A DNA stretch of 64,000 nucleotides. Source: Asanoa ishikariensis. GTDB lineage: Bacteria; Actinomycetota; Actinomycetes; Mycobacteriales; Micromonosporaceae. The position numbers and the translations under genes are program-made. The notes beneath the pieces are model-generated. The model saw nothing but the letters and a program-made list of their open reading frames with translations. It did not search any database and had not been told where the DNA came from. The first letter of the stretch is position 1; every line of letters starts with the position of its first letter. Positions 52,114 to 64,000 of this stretch are shown in pieces. Where the stretch lies: assembly GCF_900107455.1 (NCBI RefSeq), contig NZ_FNQB01000003.1, positions 1,116,001 through 1,180,000 of the forward strand, written 5' to 3'.

Positions 52114-52809
52114 CTAGTTCGCAGGCGTGAAGTACTCGCCGAGCTGGGTCGCACCGTTGACCATCTTCCAGGCGTAGCCGTTGACGTCGTTCTGCATAGT
52201 CGTGCCCGGGTCCCAGGCGACGTACACATTGATGGTGTTCGTGCCCGCGGGGGCCGTGACGTCGAGGCTTGTCGTGACCGGGGGTACACCGCAGGCGACC
52301 TGGCGGGACGCGTCCACGCCGTCGGGCAGTTTGTAGAACCCAGGTGAGACGTCGAGTCGGATGGTGCCGGTGCCGGTGCCCCGGCAGGTGACCTCGTAAC
52401 GGTAGGTGCCGGCACGCTCGACGACATTCGCCGAGTCGACGGGTGAGTGCGCCGAGGCGGCCGAACCGACGAGCCAAGCTTTGCGAGGCAGGAGATCTTT
52501 CGTGAACGGGGGGTCGTTCGGATCTGGCGTCGTGGGGGTCGCCGGTGCGGTGGCGCCCGATGTCGCCGCGTTCGGTGGTGCCACCGGAGTTCGCGCCAGC
52601 GGATTGGCGATGACGACAGCGCCGACGGTGAGACCGACGATCGAGACCGCTGCGCCGAGCGTGGTCGCTCGACGACGGTGCCGTAGTGAGCGCCGGGCCG
52701 CGGCCGAGCCACGGGGGTGGAGCTCATCCAGCATGGATAGCCGCAGTTCGTCGAATGCGGCGTGGACCTGCTCCTCTGTGAGGTCTTGGTCGCGAGACAT
52801 CTCAGGCAT
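52114..52809 (-). CDS. Single-pass membrane partner of the ECF sigma factor
   Basis: 231 residues: a cytoplasmic N-terminal part of about 45 residues (TEEQVHAAFDELRLSMLDEL), an Arg-rich stretch, one membrane helix (GAAVSIVGLTVGAVVIANPL), a Pro/Thr linker, and an extracytoplasmic beta-like domain with two Cys (EVTCRGTGTGTIRLDV, QVACGVPP). The ATG overlaps the sigma stop by eight bases. Topology and coupling suit a regulator of the sigma factor, although the classic ZAS anti-sigma Cys/His motif is absent. Confidence 0.75.
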   Translation of the reverse strand: MPEMSRDQDLTEEQVHAAFDELRLSMLDELHPRGSAAARRSLRHRRRATTLGAAVSIVGLTVGAVVIANPLARTPVAPPNAATSGATAPATPTTPDPNDPPFTKDLLPRKAWLVGSAASAHSPVDSANVVERAGTYRYEVTCRGTGTGTIRLDVSPGFYKLPDGVDASRQVACGVPPVTTSLDVTAPAGTNTINVYVAWDPGTTMQNDVNGYAWKMVNGATQLGEYFTPAN

Positions 52810-53281
52810 GGTGTACCTCCGAGTCGAGGCGGTCGGCCAGCGCCATCCGACCGCGATGGAGCCATGAGCGGACTGTGCCTTCCGGGACGTCCTCCCGCAG
52901 CGCGATCTCAGCCACGGGAAGATCAACGAGATAGCGCAGGACCATCGCGCGGCGGACCCTGTGTGGCAGGGTCGCGAGCGCCGCAACGATGGCCAGGCGT
53001 TGAGAATCCGGCGGATCCACCACCGGCTCGGCCCGTTGCGAACGCAGGTAGGCACGTGCGGTCCGCAACCGGCGCCAGCGGCTCGCGGCGAGGTTGAACG
53101 CGACACGACGTACCCACGCGGCTGGATCGTCGTAGGAGTCGACGCGCCGCCAGCGGGCCAGAGCCCGGACGAACGCCTCCTGGACAAAGTCTTCCGCTTC
53201 CTCGCGGTCACCGTAGGCGGCGAAAACCTGCACCACGATCTCGGCGTAGTGCGCTGCGTAGAAGTCGTCGAAGTCATGCAT
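52802..53281 (-). CDS. ECF sigma factor, SigE-type
   Basis: 159 residues. Region 2: FDDFYAAHYAEIVVQVFAAY then GDREEAEDFVQEAFVRALAR and WRRVDSYDDPAAWVRRVAFN. Region 4: LATLPHRVRRAMVLRYLVDL then VAEIALREDVPEGTVRSWL. This matches the actinobacterial SigE-type ECF group. It is coupled to the membrane protein gene. Alternative upstream starts in the open frame are unsupported. Confidence 0.88.
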   Translation of the reverse strand: MHDFDDFYAAHYAEIVVQVFAAYGDREEAEDFVQEAFVRALARWRRVDSYDDPAAWVRRVAFNLAASRWRRLRTARAYLRSQRAEPVVDPPDSQRLAIVAALATLPHRVRRAMVLRYLVDLPVAEIALREDVPEGTVRSWLHRGRMALADRLDSEVHHA

Positions 53282-53427
53282 CGGCCACTACACGCCTGGA
53301 CTCTCCGAAACGTTGCGCATAAACCAAACGAAGCCCGTGCACCGAAGACCACAGCCTGATCTGGATCCTCGGCCTCGCGAACTCGCCGGCGGCCGTCCGC
53401 GACCGCGACATCGTCCTGCGCGGACGA

Positions 53428-53862
53428 TCAGGCGGTCCTGTACCAGCTGTCGAGGCTAGCCGCGTAGCGTTCGGCGTCGTAGTCCTCCTCCAGCCACACG
53501 ACGTAGTCCAGGATCCGCCGAGCTTCATCCGTGCCCAACGCGGCCAGGAATTCCTTCGTCCGGGCCACCCCGGCGCCCAACAGCATCTGCCCATCGATGG
53601 CGCCGGTCGCGTCCATGCTGGTCGCGCGGGCACGATCGATCAAGAGCACGTCCTCGACGACGCCCGCGTGCCAGAGCTGGGCGGCGCAGATCCGCATCAG
53701 GTCCGTATTGCCGTAAACAGTTCCCGTTCCGGCGTAGGCGCTTGCCTCGTGCCGGGCTTCTCGAGTGAGGATCTCGCGAACTCTGGGAAGCAGGTCGGCA
53801 GCGACGCGCAAGCCGTGGGCGGCAAGGTACTCGTCGGCGTCTCGCTCGAACCTGTCAAACAT
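53428..53862 (-). CDS. Hypothetical cytoplasmic protein
   Basis: 144 residues with GGAG six bases before the ATG at 53862. Begins MFDRFERDADEYLAAHG, with helical segments throughout and an acidic-aromatic C terminus (YVVWLEEDYDAERYAASL). No membrane segment or motif. Family not recognised. Confidence 0.6.
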   Translation of the reverse strand: MFDRFERDADEYLAAHGLRVAADLLPRVREILTREARHEASAYAGTGTVYGNTDLMRICAAQLWHAGVVEDVLLIDRARATSMDATGAIDGQMLLGAGVARTKEFLAALGTDEARRILDYVVWLEEDYDAERYAASLDSWYRTA

Positions 53863-53991
53863 CTGCGACTCCACGTGCCCTTTGTAGCAGCGCGTAGTGC
53901 ACGCCAGGCCAAATGCCCGCACCGGGACGAACGGCGGCGGAGCTGGTCGCCGGTGCTCCGCCGGCGCCGACGACGGGCACCAGTCCGTGCG

Positions 53992-54393
53992 CTAGATGAC
54001 GGGAAGTTCGCCGCCGTCGACGACCAGGGTCGTTCCGGTTACCCATTGGGCCCGGTCCGAGACGAGGTAGGAGACGGCCTCGGCGATGTCGCGTGGGTCT
54101 CCGGGCCGGCCCAGTGGGATGCCCGCCGTGACGTCGGCGAGCGAGGCGCCCATCGCGTCGGCGCCCGGGGTAAGCACGTTGCCAGGAATGGTCGTGGCGA
54201 CGCGGATCCCGGCCGGCGCGAGCTCAGCGGCGAGCGCCTTGCCGTAGGTGTTGAGCGCGGCCTTGGCGGCGCCGTTGAGCGCGGCCGCGGCGAACGCCTG
54301 CACGCCCGTGTGCGTGCTGATGTCGCCCTGGATGAACGTGGCAGCCTTCGGCGTCTCGTCGGTGGCGTTGCGGGCCGTGACGCTTCCACCCGG
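53992..54393 (-). pseudogene. C-terminal half of an SDR oxidoreductase
   Basis: The frame carries ALNGAAKAALNTYGKALAAE (a Lys-containing active-site helix region), LAPAGIRVATTIPGNVLTPG, RPGDPRDIAEAVSYLVSD and WVTGTTLVVDGG, all from the C-terminal half of a classical SDR. The cofactor-binding N-terminal half, including TGxxxGIG, is missing; the frame loses similarity at about 54393, just before the xylanase terminator. Probably a truncated remnant. Confidence 0.6.
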
Positions 54394-54426
54394 CGTCCTG
54401 CGCGACCTCGCTGCCGCCAGCGACCA

Positions 54427-54467
54427 CCTGGCCCGGATCGCCGATCTCGCCTGCGATCCGGGCCAGG
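54427..54467 (-). terminator. Xylanase terminator
   Basis: CCTGGCCCGGATCGC and GCGATCCGGGCCAGG (15 bp perfect stem) around 11 bases, 12 bases beyond the xylanase stop. Confidence 0.8.
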
Positions 54468-54478
54468 GGTCGCATCAC

Positions 54479-56047
<1,569 letters not shown>

Positions 56048-56128
56048 CTACGTGGTTGTGCGCGCCGACGGCGGGCACCGGGGCGACCGGTGTGCGTCGA
56101 CTCTGCTACCTACTCAACGGCGTTACAT

Positions 56129-56142
56129 GTGATCGTTAACAT
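56129..56142. promoter_or_regulatory. Possible LacI-type operator upstream of xylanase
   Basis: TGTGATCGTTAACA, an imperfect palindrome centred on CG (arms match at 5 of 7 positions), about 154 bp upstream of the xylanase start. The form is that of LacI-family sites; no regulator gene is nearby. Confidence 0.3.
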
Positions 56143-56275
56143 CCATGGACGTCATTAGGTTTCCAGAAAGTTGCGGCCATTTCAAGCAGTGATTTCGGAA
56201 TATCGCCGATAGTTTCGGAGACCGCGCTGCCCTGGAGAAGATCGCGGTGGTGTCGTTGCCCGATATCCTGTTGCG

Positions 56276-56670
56276 GTGAGGCTGGGATTGGTGTTCTTCG
56301 GTGTTGACGGGACGTTGGTCCCACACACCAGCAGCGGACAGCACCTGGCGGAGCTGCTGGGCCACGCCAAAGTCGTGCAGGAGGCGGAGGCCGGCCACGC
56401 CGCAGGAATCCTGACAACGAGCAGGTCTGCGTGCTCGACGCCCGCGGCTGGGCGTCGCGAAGTCCTGCGGAGGTGCGTGGGTTCCTGGAGACGCTGCCGC
56501 TGGTAGAGGGCATCGCTGAGACCGTCGACTGGTGCCGTCGGCGCCGGCTGGTGCCCATCCTGGCCGCGACGTGCTACCGCTTCTCGATCGTTGGCTGGAG
56601 AACATGCCGTAGTCAGCGCCCGCTAGCGGCACACGTGAATCTTGGACAGTTACCGCTCGCACTGCGGTAA
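56276..56670 (+). pseudogene. Decayed HAD-superfamily hydrolase gene
   Basis: One frame reads LGLVFFGVDGTLVPHTSSGQ and then LAELLGHAKVVQEAEAGHAA, the SerB-like HAD start, but the catalytic DxDGT has become GVDGT, so the nucleophile Asp is lost. After GHAAGIL (about 56412) the frame shifts and continues as DNEQVCVLDARGWASRS then GFLETLPLVEGIAETVDWCR. Motif loss plus frameshift indicate a pseudogene. Confidence 0.6.
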
Positions 56671-56678
56671 CTGTCCAA
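56642..56678. terminator. Bidirectional terminator after the GH9 gene
   Basis: TTGGACAGTTACCGC and GCGGTAACTGTCCAA (perfect 15 bp) with a seven-base loop; 15 bases beyond the GH9 stop, followed on the minus side by sequence of the HAD remnant. Confidence 0.85.
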
Positions 56679-56692
56679 AATCTCGACACGAA

Positions 56693-59668
<2,976 letters not shown>

Positions 59669-59725
59669 TCATCAGTTTGTGAAGGGCGGTCACTCTCATC
59701 GACAGAAGCGGATGCGGCAGTCCAC

Positions 59726-59739
59726 TGACAAAAATGTCA
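59726..59739. promoter_or_regulatory. Palindrome upstream of the 59763 gene
   Basis: TGACAAAAATGTCA, perfect five-base arms; overlaps the likely -35 of the gene. TAGCGT at 59751-59756 may be the -10, giving a very short leader. Confidence 0.35.
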
Positions 59740-59762
59740 CCCGTCCGTTGTAGCGTGCGGCC

Positions 59763-60269
59763 ATGACCGAACAGATCACCGACGAACAGAGCACTGACGG
59801 CCGGGGCGACTTCGACTTCTTCTTCGGCCGGTGGCATGGCGCGGTCCGCAAACTCGCCGACGTCAGCGACCGCGACTGCACCGAGTGGGTCGAGTTCGAG
59901 GCGAGCTGCGATTGCGCCCCGATCCTGGATGGACTGGGCAACTTCGAGACCGCGATCATGCGTCCCGGCGGCGAGGCTGTTGCGGGAGCGACCCTGCGCC
60001 TGTTCGACCCGACAAGCCGGACGTGGCGGATCTGGTGGATGTCGACGCGGCTGCCGGGAGTCCTTGACACGCCGGTCGAGGGGCGCTTCGAGGGCGACCG
60101 TGGCGTCTTCGAAGGCCCGGATGAGTTCCATGGCAAGCCGATCCTCGTGCGCTACGAGTGGGACCTGCTCGGCGCGGACAAGGTCCGGTGGGCGCAGCGA
60201 TTCTCCTGGGACGACGGCGCCACCTGGGATGATCTAAATTGGACCACCATCTGGACCAGGCTCCCTTGA
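59763..60269 (+). CDS. Hypothetical lipocalin-like (DUF1579-type) protein
   Basis: 168 residues, soluble. Aromatic-rich beta pattern: FDFFFGRWHGAVRKLADVS, GGEAVAGATLRLFDPTSR, TWRIWWMSTR, DEFHGKPILVRYEWDLLG, RWAQRFSWDDGATW. This FxxGxWxG start and repeated strands fit small calycin-like proteins known as DUF1579 or similar. Ligand unknown. Starts with a short leader after a palindromic element. Confidence 0.65.
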   Translation: MTEQITDEQSTDGRGDFDFFFGRWHGAVRKLADVSDRDCTEWVEFEASCDCAPILDGLGNFETAIMRPGGEAVAGATLRLFDPTSRTWRIWWMSTRLPGVLDTPVEGRFEGDRGVFEGPDEFHGKPILVRYEWDLLGADKVRWAQRFSWDDGATWDDLNWTTIWTRLP

Positions 60270-60527
60270 CCCCAGACCGCTGCGCTGTGAGAAGAATGCC
60301 ATCGTCGAGGCATTGACCGAAGAAGTCCAGTCGCGGGTCAACAACGCCGGCAACTTCACCGCCGGATTCTTCGAGGCAGGGTCTGCCAGGGAGACGCCCA
60401 CCTGCTCATGGCGGCACGCTGGGACCGCACCCGCCCCAACCACCTCACCAGGACGGGCCAGCCGCCCGAGAGCCCTCCGCCCGATACGCTGGCATAAGCA
60501 GCATTCGCCCGGCTCGGGAGGAAGACC

Positions 60528-63065
60528 GTGCCCAGGTCACCGCGATCCTCTCACGACGCCTACGTGCGGGTCCGTGGCGCGCGGGTGCACAACCTGCGCG
60601 ACGTCGACGTCGACATCCCGCGGGACGGGCTCGTCGCGTTCACCGGCATCTCCGGCTCGGGCAAGTCCTCACTCGCATTCGCCACCATCTACGCCGAGGC
60701 CCAGCGGCGCTACTTCGAGTCGATCGCGCCCTACGTCCGCCGCCTGCTCAACCAGATTCCGGCGCCGCAGGTCAAGGAGATCACCGGGTTGCCGCCGGCG
60801 GTCGCGTTGCAGCAACGGCGCGGCGCCGGTGGCGCCCGCTCGACGGTGGGCACGCTGACGACCCTGTCCAACCTGCTGCGCTTGCTGATGTCGCGGGCCG
60901 GCACCTACCCGCGCGGCACGACGGATCGGCTCGACTCCGACGCCTTCTCCCCCAACACCGCGGTCGGCGCCTGCCCGACCTGTCACGGGCTCGGCCGTAC
61001 CCACGTCGTCTCGGAAAGGTTGATGGTCCCCGACCCGAATCTGAGCATCCGCGACGGCGCGGTCGCCGCGTGGCCCGGGGCGTGGCAGGGGGTCAACCTG
61101 CGCGACATCCTCGTGGCGCTCGGCTACGACGTCGACCGGCCGTGGCGCCGGCTGCCCAAGCGTGACCGTGACTGGATCCTCTACACCGAGGAACAGCCTG
61201 TCGTGGAGGTGCATCCGCAGCGCGAGCGCGGCGAAGGAATCTACAACGGACGGTTTTGGAGCGCCGCTTCGCACGTGATGCACACGCTGACCAATTCGAA
61301 GAGTCCGAAGATGCGCGAGCGGGCGCTGCGCTTCGTCGAGGTGGGACCATGCCCGACGTGCGACGGCACGGGACTCAAACCCGAGGCGCTGGCGGTGACG
61401 TTCGCCGGGCACCACATCAGCGAGCTGTCGGCGCTGCCGCTGGCGGAGCTCGCCGAGGTGCTGCGCCCGACCGCTGCGCTGACCGATCCCGAGCCCGCGT
61501 GGGAGTCGTCGTTGTCCGGCGAGCGCAGCGAGGTCGCGGTGACGCTCGCCGCCGACCTCCGCGACCGGATCGCGGTGCTCGTCGACCTCGGGCTCGGCTA
61601 TCTCCAGCTCAACCGGCCGGCCCCGACGCTGTCGCCGGGCGAGGCGCAGCGGCTGCGGATCGCCACCCAGCTGCGCTCCGGGCTCTTCGGCGTCGTCTAC
61701 GTGCTCGACGAGCCGTCGGCCAGCCTGCACCCGGCTGACGCCGAGCCCCTCATGCGGGTGCTCGATCGCCTGCGCGCCGCCGGCAACTCCATCTTCGTCG
61801 TGGAGCACGACATGGATGTGGTACGCCGTGCCGACTGGATCGTCGACGTCGGACCCGGCGCGGGCGAGGGCGGCGGGCACATCGTCTACAGTGGACCGGT
61901 TGCCGGCCTGCGCGACGTCGAAGGCTCGGCGACCCGCCCCTACCTTTTCCCCGCGCGCCGTCGGGCGCCGCGGCGGCTGCCCCGCGAGCCGGCCGGCTGG
62001 CTGCGGCTGCGCGGGATCGACCGGCACAACCTGCGCAACCTCGACGTCGACCTGCCGCTGGGCGTGCTGACCGCCGTCACCGGGGTGTCCGGATCCGGCA
62101 AGTCGACGCTGATGACCCAGGTCGTCGCCGGGATCGTGCGCGACCACCTCGGCCTGCCGGCCCCGGCCGAGCCCGACGACGAGGAGCCAGGCGGTCCCGG
62201 TCCGGCACCCGCGCCCGACGTGGCGACCACCGCCGCCGACGTCCACGGGCTGGACGCCTTCGACCGCCTGGTGAGCGTCGACCAGAAGCCGATCGGCCGC
62301 ACCCCGCGCTCCAACCTCGCCACCTACACGGGGCTGTTCGACGCCGTACGCAAGGTGTTCGCGAACACCGACGGGGCACGGGAACGCGGCTACGACCCGG
62401 GACGGTTCTCGTTCAACGTGGCGTCCGGCCGGTGCCCGACCTGCCAGGGCGAGGGCTTCGTGACCGTGGAGCTGATCTTCCTGCCAGGCACCTACGCGCC
62501 CTGCCCGACCTGCCACGGCGCCCGCTACAACGCGCAGACACTGGAAATCACCTACCGGGGCGCGACGATCGCCGACGTGCTCGGGATGACCGTGGACACC
62601 GCCGCGACGTTCCTCGCCGACGTCCCGGCGGCCGCCCGGAGCCTGCGTACGCTCCTGGACGTCGGGCTGGGCTACCTACGCCTGGGCCAGCCGGCCACCG
62701 AACTGTCCGGCGGCGAGGCGCAGCGGATCAAGCTCGCCACCGAGCTCCAGCGCGCCCACCGTGGACACACGCTCTACCTGCTCGACGAGCCCACCACCGG
62801 ACTGCACCCCGCCGACGTCGAGCTGTTGACCCGCCAGCTCCAAGGCCTCGTTGACGCCGGCAACTCCGTCATGCTGGTGGAGCACGAGATGAACGTCGTC
62901 GCCGCCGCCGACTGGGTCGTCGACCTAGGCCCCGGCGGCGGGGACGCGGGTGGACGAATCGTCGCCGCCGGCCCGCCCGACGAGGTCGCCTCCGGCGACA
63001 GCGACACCGCGCGCTACCTGGCCCGGGTGCTCGGAGTTCCGTCCCGGCGGCGCGCGGGCGCATGA
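60528..63065 (+). CDS. UvrA-like excinuclease ABC ATPase
   Basis: 845 residues from a GTG after GAGGAAGA. Two ABC modules: Walker [17 protein letters not shown] and [10 protein letters not shown]; signatures [12 protein letters not shown] and [12 protein letters not shown]; Walker [16 protein letters not shown] and [17 protein letters not shown]. Zinc-type Cys pairs ([35 protein letters not shown]). It is about 100 residues shorter than housekeeping UvrA (about 940) and matches the UvrA2/DrrC-like class linked to drug or DNA-damage tolerance. No uvrB or uvrC nearby. Confidence 0.9.
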   Translation: MPRSPRSSHDAYVRVRGARVHNLRDVDVDIPRDGLVAFTGISGSGKSSLAFATIYAEAQRRYFESIAPYVRRLLNQIPAPQVKEITGLPPAVALQQRRGAGGARSTVGTLTTLSNLLRLLMSRAGTYPRGTTDRLDSDAFSPNTAVGACPTCHGLGRTHVVSERLMVPDPNLSIRDGAVAAWPGAWQGVNLRDILVALGYDVDRPWRRLPKRDRDWILYTEEQPVVEVHPQRERGEGIYNGRFWSAASHVMHTLTNSKSPKMRERALRFVEVGPCPTCDGTGLKPEALAVTFAGHHISELSALPLAELAEVLRPTAALTDPEPAWESSLSGERSEVAVTLAADLRDRIAVLVDLGLGYLQLNRPAPTLSPGEAQRLRIATQLRSGLFGVVYVLDEPSASLHPADAEPLMRVLDRLRAAGNSIFVVEHDMDVVRRADWIVDVGPGAGEGGGHIVYSGPVAGLRDVEGSATRPYLFPARRRAPRRLPREPAGWLRLRGIDRHNLRNLDVDLPLGVLTAVTGVSGSGKSTLMTQVVAGIVRDHLGLPAPAEPDDEEPGGPGPAPAPDVATTAADVHGLDAFDRLVSVDQKPIGRTPRSNLATYTGLFDAVRKVFANTDGARERGYDPGRFSFNVASGRCPTCQGEGFVTVELIFLPGTYAPCPTCHGARYNAQTLEITYRGATIADVLGMTVDTAATFLADVPAAARSLRTLLDVGLGYLRLGQPATELSGGEAQRIKLATELQRAHRGHTLYLLDEPTTGLHPADVELLTRQLQGLVDAGNSVMLVEHEMNVVAAADWVVDLGPGGGDAGGRIVAAGPPDEVASGDSDTARYLARVLGVPSRRRAGA

Positions 63066-63263
63066 CGGAGTCGACGTAGACCAGTCGCTGCGACCTGCCG
63101 CGCCAGGACAGCGCGTTAGGTACGCCCACCGTTACTAATACAGCCAACGCGAAGCTGACGCGGTCGAATGGGCGGCTGAGGTGCGCGTACGGCGGCGCCG
63201 CGGATGCGCCGGCGCGATCTCGGGATACCGCTCGGCCACACCACCACAGTCACCCCGCCGGAA

Positions 63264-63752
63264 CTACTTCTTGAGGTCGAAGTAGTTCGCCGCGCGGCCC
63301 GCCCACAGCGGGCTGTCCACGTAGTGGTTGTCGTAGCGGTCCTGGGTCTCGCCGACTTCCTGCCAGGTGGCTTCGCCCTGGTGCACCTTGTCGAGCAGTC
63401 GGTAGTAGTCGAACCGGGGTTTGCCGGGGGTGATCACGACGAGGAAGTCGGCGTCCTGCCCGTCGGCCGGGGCGAAGGCGTGCGGGGTGTTCGGCGGGAC
63501 GAAGAGCGCGTCCCCCTTATGCAGGATGTGCAGCTCATCGCCGACGAGCATCTCAAGGGCGCCGTCGAGCACGAAGAACAGCTCACCGGAGTGGGTGTGC
63601 AGGTGCGGCGGCGCGCCGTCGGTGCCGTGCTTGAGCAGAGTGCGGTTGCTGGTCAGGGCGCCGCCGGTGTGCTCGGGGTCGAGTAGCAGCGTGATCACGC
63701 TGGCCGGGTCGCTGTCGAGAACCTCGGCCTGCGCTGCGCGTACCAGTGTCAT
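63264..63752 (-). CDS. Cupin-domain protein
   Basis: 162 residues. Cupin motif 1 APPHLHTHSGELFFVLDGAL gives the His/His/Glu metal set; motif 2 is PPNTPHAFAPADG with the last His. The C-terminal helix-rich part (RFDYYRLLDKV, DNHYVDSPLW) resembles quercetinase-like proteins. ATG 63752 follows GAAGGAG; an upstream ATG at 63788 lacks support. Divergent from an Rrf2-type gene, with a matching palindrome on each side of the gap. Confidence 0.85.
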   Translation of the reverse strand: MTLVRAAQAEVLDSDPASVITLLLDPEHTGGALTSNRTLLKHGTDGAPPHLHTHSGELFFVLDGALEMLVGDELHILHKGDALFVPPNTPHAFAPADGQDADFLVVITPGKPRFDYYRLLDKVHQGEATWQEVGETQDRYDNHYVDSPLWAGRAANYFDLKK

Positions 63753-63780
63753 TGTCGGCTCCTTCGGTGTTCGCTGTTTC

Positions 63781-63799
63781 CTAGACATTAAATGTCCAG
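63781..63799. promoter_or_regulatory. Rrf2-type operator, cupin side
   Basis: CTAGACATTAAATGTCCAG, an imperfect palindrome, about 30 bp from the cupin start. Similar to the box at 63840-63858. Confidence 0.6.
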
Positions 63800-63839
63800 G
63801 ATCACCCGCCGCTAGCGATCATGGCGGGCGTCACAAATT

Positions 63840-63858
63840 CTGGACATGTAAAGTCCAG
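63840..63858. promoter_or_regulatory. Rrf2-type operator, regulator side
   Basis: CTGGACATGTAAAGTCCAG has perfect six-base arms (CTGGAC/GTCCAG) and ends four bases before the ATG of the regulator. Autoregulation is likely. Confidence 0.65.
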
Positions 63859-63862
63859 GACT

Positions 63863-64000
63863 ATGCGGACAAGTCAGGGCGTCGAATGGGCCCTCCACAC
63901 GTGCCTCAACCTGAGCTGGCTGGACGCCCCGGTGCCGACCGGCATCCTCGCGGCGTTCTACGAGCTTCCGCCGGCCTACCTGAACAAACAGCTCCAGGCC
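63863..64000 (+). CDS. Rrf2-family-like regulator, 3' end outside window
   Basis: 46 residues seen, running to the edge. MRTSQGVEWALHTCLNLSWL then APVPTGILAAFYELPPAYLN matches the winged-HTH start of Rrf2/IscR-like proteins (xxxxxxYALxxLxxLA and the recognition helix before LxKxLxxL). The rest, including any Cys ligands, lies off the window. Two palindromes upstream support a self- and cupin-controlling role. Confidence 0.75.
   Translation, partial: MRTSQGVEWALHTCLNLSWLDAPVPTGILAAFYELPPAYLNKQLQA

Noticed and set aside
60270-60527. Short frame with GDAHLLMAARWDRTRPN upstream of the UvrA-like gene
   Set aside because: No start or ribosome site and no family; probably chance or a tiny fossil.

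Overview
This is a 64 kb chromosomal stretch from a high-GC, GC3-biased actinomycete. Multi-domain secreted hydrolases with CBM2 and CBM13 modules, AfsR-like, SigE-type and TetR regulators, a CebR-type operator and long secreted RHS proteins fit Streptomyces-like or Micromonospora/Actinoplanes-like bacteria. The genus cannot be fixed from the sequence. I found no tRNA, rRNA, CRISPR array, intact insertion sequence or origin.

Layout. 0-9 kb: a 5'-truncated NarL-type sensor kinase; a kinase/response-regulator pair on the minus strand; a polytopic membrane protein; an NTF2-like protein; a TetR/SDR divergent pair with a palindromic operator; small membrane proteins; a second SDR. 9.2-10.6 kb: a ClC chloride channel. 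10.7-19.7 kb: a compact set of genes for a cytochrome-b-like/molybdopterin oxidoreductase fusion, a small membrane partner, a nucleotide-sugar epimerase, a polytopic glycosyltransferase-like protein, a GT2 glycosyltransferase, a DUF2064 transferase, a SAM methyltransferase, an OmpR-type two-component system and a DM13-like protein. Several promoters here share 11-bp-spaced GTAAGG/GTAAT direct repeats, so I read it as one regulon. Its response-regulator gene carries an apparent one-base frameshift. 20.5-23.1 kb: an AfsR-like HTH/NB-ARC/TPR regulator.

23.6-47.4 kb holds two paralogous minus-strand cassettes. Each has a secreted DNRLRE/LamG protein of about 1200 residues followed by a secreted RHS/YD-repeat protein of about 2050-2100 residues. 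The RHS proteins are alike through the core and a Cys-rich hinge but have unrelated C-terminal tips. Each is followed by a different exported protein. A secreted esterase with a ricin-type lectin domain sits between the cassettes. This duplicated system is, with the 10.7-19.7 kb regulon, the best candidate for undescribed biology.

47.8-54.4 kb is rich in remnants (LAL-type ATPase, rhomboid, SDR, a frameshifted unknown) mixed with intact genes: a polytopic membrane protein, a 365-residue helical protein behind a tiny upstream ORF, a secreted HNH nuclease, and an ECF sigma factor overlapping a membrane partner. 54.5-59.6 kb carries a GH10 xylanase with CBM13 and a GH9 cellulase with CBM3/Fn3/CBM2, separated by a decayed HAD gene. 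The GH9 gene has a CebR-type box. The window closes with a hypothetical protein, a UvrA-like ABC ATPase, and a cupin gene divergent from a truncated Rrf2-type regulator, with a matching palindrome near each start.
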